Assembly (NCBI GenBank): GCA_022599775.1
Contig: JAHZLQ010000008.1
Span: 93,352-157,351 of the forward strand
Direction: 5' to 3'
From: Gammaproteobacteria bacterium
Lineage (GTDB): Bacteria; Pseudomonadota; Gammaproteobacteria; Nevskiales; Nevskiaceae
DNA length: 64,000 nucleotides
In this document: positions 36,284 through 43,099 of the stretch, piece by piece
Position numbering within the stretch: position 1 is the stretch's first letter
Layout: every line of letters starts with the position of its first letter
Notes under the pieces: model-generated
The model's database searches: none
What the model saw: the letters and a program-made list of their open reading frames with translations, nothing else
Told to the model about the DNA's origin: nothing
Made by a program: the position numbers and the translations under genes

Positions 36284-37198
36284 ATGAGTCAGTTCAGGCG
36301 AATCATGCTGGTCACCGTGGGCAAGGCGCAGCGCTCGCCGGCGCTCGAACGCGCGATCCGGCTCGCCAACGCAAGCGGCGCCGCCCTGCACGTGTGCGTA
36401 CTCGACGAGGCGGGCTCGGCTCCGGACCGCGAGGCGCTGCTTCAGGAACGGCGGCTCTGGTTCAAGGAGGAGGCGCAGCTTCTGGATGCGCCGAACCCGC
36501 AATTCACGACCGAGGCGATCAGCGATTCCGATCCGCTGGCTGAAACCCTGGCGCACGTCGTCGAGTTCGAGGCCGACCTGCTGATCAAGGACGCGGACCC
36601 GGAAACCCCGGCGCGACGCCTGCTGCTGGCGCGGCTCGACTGGCATCTGCTGCGCGACTGCCCGATTCCGCTGCTGCTGGTGCACATGGGCGCGCATGCC
36701 CTGCCGAAGCGCATCGTCGCCGCGGTCGATCTCGATGACGACGAAAGCCTGAACCGGCACATTGTCGAACAGGCGCTGGCGCTGGCGATCCAGAGCAATG
36801 CCGATCTGCATCTGGCCACGGTCTTCGACCCGCTGGCCGCGGCCGAGGCCCTGCCGCCGCTGGTGCCGAACCTGCGCCCGGACCAGTACGCCTCGCTGAG
36901 CAAGGGCTCGCGGACCGCCTTCGACAGCTTCGCCGCCGACTACGGCGTGCCGCACCCGCGACGCCATTTCCTGCTCGGAACCTTCAAGCGCTCGATGCGC
37001 GAGCTGACGCAGCACAGCCAGGCCGATGTGCTGGTGCTCGGAACCGCCGGCCACAAGGGCCTGGAGCACCTGATGCTGGGCGGCTCCGCCAGGGCGCTGC
37101 TCGACCATGTGCGCTGCGACGTGTACGCGGTCAAACCACCGGCCTTGGCCGAAAAACTGAGGCAACGCATTCGCGATCGGGCGTCCAGGCGGGGATAG
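36284..37198 (+). CDS. Tandem universal stress protein (UspE-like, 304 aa)
   Basis: Two Usp domains. The first (about 1-140) reads FRRIMLVTVGKAQRSPALERAIRLANASGAALHVCVL. The second (about 147-290) reads KRIVAAVDLDDDESLNRHIVEQALALAIQSNADLHLATVFDP and ends ADVLVLGTAGHKGLEHLMLGGSARALLDHVRCDVYAVK. The second domain keeps the GT-x2-G-x9-G(S) ATP-like motif; the first does not. Length matches UspE (316 aa). In other bacteria such tandem proteins are strongly induced by FNR-type regulators in oxygen limitation. The ATG at 36284 has GGAG 10 bp upstream. Confidence 0.93.
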   Translation: MSQFRRIMLVTVGKAQRSPALERAIRLANASGAALHVCVLDEAGSAPDREALLQERRLWFKEEAQLLDAPNPQFTTEAISDSDPLAETLAHVVEFEADLLIKDADPETPARRLLLARLDWHLLRDCPIPLLLVHMGAHALPKRIVAAVDLDDDESLNRHIVEQALALAIQSNADLHLATVFDPLAAAEALPPLVPNLRPDQYASLSKGSRTAFDSFAADYGVPHPRRHFLLGTFKRSMRELTQHSQADVLVLGTAGHKGLEHLMLGGSARALLDHVRCDVYAVKPPALAEKLRQRIRDRASRRG

Positions 37199-37237
37199 TC
37201 GGCGCGCTGCGGACTGCCGAATCGCGTCGACCGTGCC

Positions 37238-37250
37238 TACGTAGTTCCCG
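37238..37250 (+). promoter_or_regulatory. FixJ-like site upstream of fnr copy 2
   Basis: TACGTAGTTCCCG, followed by CAGTCCCG as a weaker second copy. Closely matches the direct repeats before fnr copy 1. Located 84-96 bp upstream of the start at 37334. Confidence 0.7.
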
Positions 37251-37333
37251 CAGTCCCGTCTCGGAAATACCGAATAGGCGCCTGCGACACGCGGCGGCAG
37301 ACTTTCCTGCAAGCCTTGCGCTACAGGAAAGTC

Positions 37334-38038
37334 ATGAGCCACGCCGATACGCCCGCTTCCAGCAACGCCCCGAACAATCCCTGCAGCGACTGCGCCCGCG
37401 CCGGCCACTGCCTCGGCGGTGCGCTGACCGCCGACAGCCTGCATCCGCCGCAGGTGGTTCGCAGCGTGGTCGCCAAGGGCGAACACCTCTACCACGCCGG
37501 CGATCCGGCCGACACGCTGTACGTGATCCGCGGCGGCGCCACCAAGACCTACGTCTGCTCCAGCGAGGGCGAGGAAGAAGTGCGCGGCTTTCAGCTGGCC
37601 AATGACGCCGCCGGTCTCGAATCGGTCTGCGACCGGACCTACCACACCAATGCCGTGGCCTTGAACCGCAGCTGGGTGTGCAAGCTGCCGGCCGCAGCGG
37701 TACGCGAGAAGATGACGCGCTCGTCCTCGTTCCGCGATCGCGTGCTCACCAAGCTGTGCCACGAATTCGAACGCCTCTACGGCATGCTGCATCGTGGTCG
37801 CTGCGCGGCTGACCAGCGCGTGGCCGGCTTCCTGGTCACGCAGCTGCGCGGGCAGGACGGCGACACCCGCACCGAAATCGATCTTCCGATGTCGCGGTCC
37901 GATCTGGCGCGCTATCTGGGGCTCGCCACCGAAACCGTATCGCGCGTATTCACCCGCCTGCAGGAACGCGGCGTGCTCAAGAGCCGCGGCGCGCATTGCG
38001 AGATCGTCAATCCCGCTGCCTTGCAGGCATTGAGCTGA
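37334..38038 (+). CDS. FNR/FixK-type oxygen-sensing transcription regulator, copy 2 (234 aa)
   Basis: Cys17, Cys20 and Cys26 (C-x2-C-x5-C) plus Cys116 in NRSWVCKLP give the four cysteines of an FNR-type [4Fe-4S] switch. The recognition helix LATETVSRVFTRLQ is identical to that of copy 1 at 14939, so both should read the same boxes. The effector domain differs, with ADTLYVIRGGATKTYVCSSEGEEEVRGF. The ATG at 37334 has CAGGAAAGTC before it. A FixJ-like site but no FNR box lies upstream. It is followed 11 bp later by a small gene on the same strand. Confidence 0.93.
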   Translation: MSHADTPASSNAPNNPCSDCARAGHCLGGALTADSLHPPQVVRSVVAKGEHLYHAGDPADTLYVIRGGATKTYVCSSEGEEEVRGFQLANDAAGLESVCDRTYHTNAVALNRSWVCKLPAAAVREKMTRSSSFRDRVLTKLCHEFERLYGMLHRGRCAADQRVAGFLVTQLRGQDGDTRTEIDLPMSRSDLARYLGLATETVSRVFTRLQERGVLKSRGAHCEIVNPAALQALS

Positions 38039-38049
38039 GGGCCACGACC

Positions 38050-38457
38050 ATGCATCTGCACCCGACCGAAGGCGCGATCGACGACGCCCTGATGCGCATC
38101 TTCCGCGACGACCTGATTCCGGCGGACGGCCGCCTGTCGCTGACCACGCTGCAGCAGGAATGGGCCGAGCTGCCGCTGCGCAGCGACGATCTCTACCAGG
38201 CGCTGGAACGCCTGACACTGGCCGGGCGACTCAGCTCGGAATGCGGTTCCGACGGCGTCTACGTCACGCTGACGCCGGATGGAATGCAACGCCTGCGCAG
38301 CGTCCCCGGGACACCGATGGAAATCTGGCGGCGGCTGCGCGACAGCTCCAATCTGGCGGCGCTCGACCGGCGCCCGCGCTCGCCGCTCGATGCCCCACAC
38401 AACCGGCGCACCGACGACCCGGGAGTGCGTGCCGGGAAAGCGCCGAAGCCGAATTGA
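38050..38457 (+). CDS. Small winged-helix-like hypothetical protein (135 aa)
   Basis: The middle reads LSLTTLQQEWAELPLRSDDLYQALERLTLAGRLSSECGSDGVYVTLTPDGMQRL, a pattern compatible with a winged helix in which the last strands form the wing. The C-terminal 40 residues are charged and Arg/Pro-rich (RRPRSPLDAPHNRRTDDP). It lies 11 bp after fnr copy 2, so it is likely co-transcribed and could modulate it. No family identified. Its stop overlaps the FNR box that faces glgC. Confidence 0.75.
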   Translation: MHLHPTEGAIDDALMRIFRDDLIPADGRLSLTTLQQEWAELPLRSDDLYQALERLTLAGRLSSECGSDGVYVTLTPDGMQRLRSVPGTPMEIWRRLRDSSNLAALDRRPRSPLDAPHNRRTDDPGVRAGKAPKPN

Positions 38458-38467
38458 TCCAGGTCAA
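38454..38467 (+). promoter_or_regulatory. FNR-type box upstream of glgC
   Basis: TTGATCCAGGTCAA; centre 77 bp upstream of the GTG at 38538. It overlaps the stop of the preceding gene, so glgC can be induced from within the operon. Confidence 0.85.
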
Positions 38468-38537
38468 TCCGCAGTCGCGGCGACACCCCTAGGATGGAAG
38501 GACTCAAGCCGTACGACTCTTGACGGAGATCCACCAA

Positions 38538-39827
38538 GTGCCCCCCGCCACCGCCCTGGAACTGCTCGACAACACCCCGCCGCTGCTGCGAAGGGATATC
38601 CCCGCCCCGCCCCCCGCGCTCATTCGGGCCGCCGCCGCCCAGGCAAGACCACTCGAACTCTGTCGCCCGGAAGCGCCGCGACCGGAGATGAAGAACGTGC
38701 TCGCGCTGGTCCTGGCCGGCGGTCGCGGAACGCGTCTGGGTGCCCTTACCGACCGACGCGCCAAACCGGCGGTGTCCATCGCCGGGCAACATCGCATCAT
38801 CGACTTCACACTATCGAACTGCCGCAACTCCGGCATCAGCGAGGTCGGCGTACTGACGCAGTACAAGGCGTGCAGCCTGGCGCCACATTTGCAGGCCTGG
38901 CGATCCTCGGTCTCCGACGGCGAAGCGATTCATACGCTGGCCGCGCATGGCGCGGACAGCTACGCGGGTACGGCCGATGCGGTCTATCAGAACCGCGACG
39001 TGATCCGCAGCCTGGCACCCACGCACGTTCTGGTGCTGGCTGCGGACCACGTCTACAAGATGGACTACGCCGCCATGCTCGCCGACCACCTGCGCCATGG
39101 CGCGCGGCTCACGGTCGGCTGCGTCGAAGTGCCGCTGCCGGAGGCTTCGGCGTTCGGCATCATCGAGATCGATTCCGAGCAGCGCCTGCGGGGCTTCGTC
39201 GAAAAGCCGCCTTTCCCCAGACCCATTCCCGGCAAGCCGGATCGGGCGCTGGCCTCGATGGGCATCTATCTGTTCGATACCGAACTGCTGCTGGAGCAGC
39301 TCGAAGCCGATGCGGCCGACGGCCGCTCGAGTCACGATTTCGGCAAGGACGTCATCCCGGCCCTGGTGAGGACCGAACCCCGCATTTATGCACACAGCCT
39401 CAAGGACGTGCGCAACCCGACGCGCGCGGGCTATTGGCGTGATGTCGGCACGCTGGACGCCTACTGGCAGACCAGTCTGGAACTCGCCAGCGCCGCACCC
39501 CCGCTGGACCTGATCGATTCCGCCTGGCCGGTCCGCGCCGTGGGCCATGGCCTGTCCGGCCACGCCGCAAACGGCGACGTCGACATTCGTGATTCGGTGG
39601 TGTCGCGCGGCGTGGAGATCGGACACAACAGTCGCATCGAGCGCAGCATCCTGCTGCCAGGCGCCCACATCGGCGCCGGCAGCCTGATCCGCAACGCCAT
39701 CGTCGACGAAGGCTGCCGGCTGCCGCCGGGCAGCGTCATCGGCCTCGATCCGGAGCAGGACCGGCTGCGCCACAGCGTCACCTCCAGCGGACTGGTGCTG
39801 GTGTCCGCGCAGCTCGGCGCCGCCTGA
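38538..39827 (+). CDS. glgC: Glucose-1-phosphate adenylyltransferase (429 aa)
   Basis: Makes ADP-glucose for glycogen. The nucleotide motif is ALVLAGGRGTRLGALTDRRAKPAVSIAGQHRIIDFTLSNC at about residues 56-95, followed by SYAGTADAVYQN, VLAADHVYKMDY and the catalytic SMGIYLF region. A left-handed beta-helix is seen at the C-terminus (SRGVEIGHNSRIERSILLPGAHIGAGSLI). An extra 50 N-terminal residues rich in Ala/Pro/Leu precede the fold. GTG 38538 has GGAG nine bases before it. No glycogen synthase or branching enzyme is nearby; only glgP follows, on the opposite strand. Confidence 0.93.
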   Translation: MPPATALELLDNTPPLLRRDIPAPPPALIRAAAAQARPLELCRPEAPRPEMKNVLALVLAGGRGTRLGALTDRRAKPAVSIAGQHRIIDFTLSNCRNSGISEVGVLTQYKACSLAPHLQAWRSSVSDGEAIHTLAAHGADSYAGTADAVYQNRDVIRSLAPTHVLVLAADHVYKMDYAAMLADHLRHGARLTVGCVEVPLPEASAFGIIEIDSEQRLRGFVEKPPFPRPIPGKPDRALASMGIYLFDTELLLEQLEADAADGRSSHDFGKDVIPALVRTEPRIYAHSLKDVRNPTRAGYWRDVGTLDAYWQTSLELASAAPPLDLIDSAWPVRAVGHGLSGHAANGDVDIRDSVVSRGVEIGHNSRIERSILLPGAHIGAGSLIRNAIVDEGCRLPPGSVIGLDPEQDRLRHSVTSSGLVLVSAQLGAA

Positions 39828-39876
39828 GAGCCCGGGCGTCTTCACCCGCCTGCGGCGCGCACGCGATGTCGGCGCC

Positions 39877-42357
39877 TCAGCGCTGCCAGGCGATCAGACC
39901 ACATTCACTCGGCAGCACGGCCTCGGCATGCCAGGGCCGCACGCGCGCCGTGTAGTCGTCCTGCGGGCGCTCGGCGTCGACACGCACGCTGTAGATGTAG
40001 CCATGCGCAGCGCCGGTGATCGCGCTTTCGCGCTGCATCGCCAGGCATACGCCGGGCAAGGCGCACAACTCGACCCTGACCGAATCGGGCGACAGATCGC
40101 CCAGATAGACCGGCACATGGAACAGCCAGTCCTCGCCTTCGCGCCGGGCTTCGACCTCGCCGAAATGCACATGGTCCCAATGCCGCTGCAAGGCCTCGGA
40201 CCAGGCTTGCAACTCGTGTGCGAGCACTGCGCCATCGGCCAGCCGCCGCCGATATGCGGTGGCGGCCGGGCGGTAAAGCTGTTCGACATAATCCCGGAGC
40301 ATGCGATTGCTGCTGTAGGCCGGCGTCAGCTGCGACAGGCTGGCGCGCATACGTGCAACCCAAGCCTGCGGAATCCCGTCCGCGTCGCGTTCGTAGAACG
40401 CCGGCACGACTTCATTCTCAAGCAGGCGATAGAGCGTTTCGGCATCGAGTGCATCGCCATCGCCATCGATCGCCCAGCCCACCTCGGGCGTGTAGGCCTC
40501 GGCCCACCAACCGTCGAGCACCGACAGATTGAGCCCGCCGTTGACCAGCACCTTCATGCCGCTGGTGCCGCAGGCCTCGTAGGGCCGTGACGGCGTGTTG
40601 ATCCACAGGTCCACGCCCTGCACCAGTTGCGCAGCGATGCCGAGATCGTAGTCGGCGAGGAACACCACGCGGTCACGAACGCCCGACCGGTGCGTGAACT
40701 GCTGCCACTGCTCGATCAAGTGCTTGCCTTCGGTATCGTCGGGATGCGCCTTGCCGGCCACGACCAGCTGCACCGGCCGGGTCGCGTCGAGCAGCAGGCG
40801 CTGCAGGCGTTCGGGTTCACGCAGCAGCAGATTGGGTCGCTTGTAGGCCGTGAAACGCCGCGCAAAACCGAGTGTCAGCGCATTCGGGTCCAGCACCTCG
40901 GCCGCTTCGGCGATGTGCTGCTGCGTATCGCCGCGCAGGCCGCGCTGCGCACCCAGAACCTGCCGCACATGACGCACCAGACTGGCGCGACGCGCGCCGG
41001 CAAACTCCCATAGTCGCGAAGCGGACAATTCGCAAAGCGGCTCGTGCAGGTCCGCGGCATCACCCTTCCAGCGCGCCTTGCCGCAGGACTGGGTCCACAG
41101 CGCGTCGGACTCGCGCGAATCCCAGCTCGGCACATGCACGCCGTTGGTGACATGGCCGATCGGCACCTCGTCCAGCGGCCAGCGCGGGAACAGCCGCGCG
41201 AACAGCGCGCGGCTGACATCGCCATGCTGACGGCTCACGGCATTGGTATGCGCGCAGCCGCGCAGTGCCAGATAGGCCATGTTGCACGGCTCCGCATCGT
41301 CATCCGGATCGGCACGGCCGAGCCCCAGCAGTTCGTGCAGCGCCAAGTCCGAGAACTGGGTGTAGGCACGCGCGTATTTGCGCACCAGCTCCGGGGCGAA
41401 GCGGTCGAACGCGGCATCGACTGCGGTATGCGTGGTGAACACATTGCCGGCACGCGCCACCCACCAGGCCTCGCGAAAATCGAGCCCGTGCTTCTGCGCC
41501 AGAATCACGCTGCGTTCGAGTACCGCGAACGCGGAATGACCTTCATTGAGATGATAGATCTCGGGTTCGATGCCGAGCACTTCGAGCAGCTTGCTACCGC
41601 CGACGCCGAGCACGTACTCCTGTTGCAGGCGCGGCTCCTGTCCGCCCGAATACAGCTTGGCGGTGATGCCGCGATCCTGCGGCGCGTTGAACGGATCGTT
41701 GCTGTCCAGCAGGTACAGGCGCACGCGCCCCACCTCCACCTGCCACACGCGCAGCCGCACGGTACGGCCCGGCAGCGGCAATTCGATCGTCAGCGGTGAA
41801 CCGTCCGCCTCGGCCACAGGCCGCAAGGGCAGCTGCCAGGGATCGTTGCCGGGATAGGATTCCTGCTGGCGGCCCTGCGGGTCGATCAACTGGCGGAAAT
41901 AACCTTCGCGATACAACAAACCGATACCGACCACCGGCAAGCCCAGATCGCTGGCGCTCTTGAGATAGTCGCCGGCCAGCACGCCGAGCCCACCGGCATA
42001 CAGCGGCAAGGCTTCGCTGATCCCGAATTCCAGGCTGAAGTAGGCGATGCCAGCGGGGCCGTCCGTACCCTGCGCCGCCGCATACCAGGCGGGCTCCTGC
42101 AGATAGCGCTCGCGTTCCGCCAGCAGTTGCGACAGCTGCGTCACGAAATCCTGATCCCTGGCGAGGGTCTCGAGCCTCTCCTGAGACACGCTTTGCAGCA
42201 ACATCCAGGGATTGCTTTCGCGTTCCCACAGCCTGGCATCGAGACCCCGCCACAAGCGGTCCGCCGCATGGTTCCAGGACCAACGCAGATCGAGCGCCAG
42301 GGTGGCCAGCCCCGCAAGCGGCTCCGGCAGCGAGCCGGTCTGAAAGAAAGTCGACAT
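39877..42357 (-). CDS. glgP: Alpha-glucan phosphorylase, short GT35 type (826 aa)
   Basis: Releases glucose-1-phosphate from glycogen or maltodextrin with PLP. The N-terminus (LPEPLAGLATLALDLRWSWNHAADRLW) and YFSLEFGISEALPLYAGGLGVLAGDYLKSASDLGLP are the alpha-glucan phosphorylase (DUF3417-type) signatures. The PLP lysine lies in YEACGTSGMKVLVNGGLNLSVLDGWWAE near residue 600. Met 42357 is the natural start; the upstream frame is unlike the family. Two FNR boxes are 41 and 56 bp upstream. With glgC it suggests controlled glycogen turnover during oxygen shortage. Confidence 0.94.
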   Translation of the reverse strand: MSTFFQTGSLPEPLAGLATLALDLRWSWNHAADRLWRGLDARLWERESNPWMLLQSVSQERLETLARDQDFVTQLSQLLAERERYLQEPAWYAAAQGTDGPAGIAYFSLEFGISEALPLYAGGLGVLAGDYLKSASDLGLPVVGIGLLYREGYFRQLIDPQGRQQESYPGNDPWQLPLRPVAEADGSPLTIELPLPGRTVRLRVWQVEVGRVRLYLLDSNDPFNAPQDRGITAKLYSGGQEPRLQQEYVLGVGGSKLLEVLGIEPEIYHLNEGHSAFAVLERSVILAQKHGLDFREAWWVARAGNVFTTHTAVDAAFDRFAPELVRKYARAYTQFSDLALHELLGLGRADPDDDAEPCNMAYLALRGCAHTNAVSRQHGDVSRALFARLFPRWPLDEVPIGHVTNGVHVPSWDSRESDALWTQSCGKARWKGDAADLHEPLCELSASRLWEFAGARRASLVRHVRQVLGAQRGLRGDTQQHIAEAAEVLDPNALTLGFARRFTAYKRPNLLLREPERLQRLLLDATRPVQLVVAGKAHPDDTEGKHLIEQWQQFTHRSGVRDRVVFLADYDLGIAAQLVQGVDLWINTPSRPYEACGTSGMKVLVNGGLNLSVLDGWWAEAYTPEVGWAIDGDGDALDAETLYRLLENEVVPAFYERDADGIPQAWVARMRASLSQLTPAYSSNRMLRDYVEQLYRPAATAYRRRLADGAVLAHELQAWSEALQRHWDHVHFGEVEARREGEDWLFHVPVYLGDLSPDSVRVELCALPGVCLAMQRESAITGAAHGYIYSVRVDAERPQDDYTARVRPWHAEAVLPSECGLIAWQR

Positions 42358-42391
42358 GCGGCATTGTGCGGCTCCGCCCCTCACGCCCACC

Positions 42392-42420
42392 TTGACGGAC
42401 GTCAATTTGACGGCGGTCAA
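42392..42420. promoter_or_regulatory. Tandem FNR-type boxes between glgP and the nitroreductase gene
   Basis: TTGACGGACGTCAA (42392-42405) and TTGACGGCGGTCAA (42407-42420), centres 15 bp apart. They face glgP on one side (41 and 56 bp) and the nitroreductase on the other (97 and 82 bp), so one probably serves each gene. Confidence 0.85.
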
Positions 42421-42495
42421 TGCCGCCACCGCGCGCGCGGGCAAAGCTGTGGCCGCCCTATCCAAGACGGTCGCCAGCGGCCACGCGAGCAGACG

Positions 42496-43074
42496 ATGAA
42501 ACTGATGGAATCCCTGTCCAGCCGGCGCGCGGTGCGCGACTTTCTGCCCGAACCGGTCGATCGCGAGCTTCTGTTGGAACTGGTCAAGGCGGCGAGCAAC
42601 GCGCCCAGCTACCTCAATCAGCAACCCTGGTCATTCAGCCTGACGTCCGAGCCTGCGACGGTGAGCGACCTGTCGCGCCGTGCCAAGCAGCACCTGCTGG
42701 GTTCCTTGCGCCGCCGCTCGCCGTTCTTCGGCCAACGCGAAGAGCTGAAGTCGCCCGGGCACGAACTGTTCTATGGCGCGCCGGCGCTGATCGTGGTCTG
42801 CGCAACGCAGCGTGGCGCGCTGGCCGACGCCGGCTGCACCATGGCCGCCTACTCGATCATGCTCGCCGCGCACAGCATGGGCCTGGGCAGCTGCTGGGTC
42901 AGCGCCGCGCTGCCGTGGCTGGAGTCCAGCGATGGCCGCAAGGCGCTCGGCATTCCTCCGGACTACCGGCCGATCGCACCGATCATTCTGGGTGGACCGG
43001 CTGGCGCGCCGCTGTCTCCGGGCCGTTTCGAGCCGCGCGTGCACTGGATTCCGCAAGCGGCCGCCCCGGCCTGA
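42496..43074 (+). CDS. Nitroreductase-family flavoprotein (192 aa)
   Basis: Starts with ESLSSRRAVRDFLPEPVDRELLLELVKAASNAPSYLNQQPWSF, the FMN-binding arginine block of the NfsB/FRase I family. The segment ALIVVCATQ, the GCTMAAYSIMLAAHSMGLGSCWVSA region and the C-terminal PPDYRPIAPIILGGPA are also typical. Expected to reduce flavin or nitro/quinone compounds with NAD(P)H. ATG 42496 begins 15 bp after the preceding CGCGAGC motif. FNR boxes in front place it in the low-oxygen set. Confidence 0.9.
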   Translation: MKLMESLSSRRAVRDFLPEPVDRELLLELVKAASNAPSYLNQQPWSFSLTSEPATVSDLSRRAKQHLLGSLRRRSPFFGQREELKSPGHELFYGAPALIVVCATQRGALADAGCTMAAYSIMLAAHSMGLGSCWVSAALPWLESSDGRKALGIPPDYRPIAPIILGGPAGAPLSPGRFEPRVHWIPQAAAPA

Positions 43075-43099
43075 GGACACGCGGCGGAGGACAGGTTCT

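Noticed and set aside
36143..38218. A 691-codon minus-strand frame opposite the Usp and fnr genes
   Set aside because: It covers two well-supported genes on the plus strand and crosses promoter sites; its composition is typical of high-GC antisense frames.
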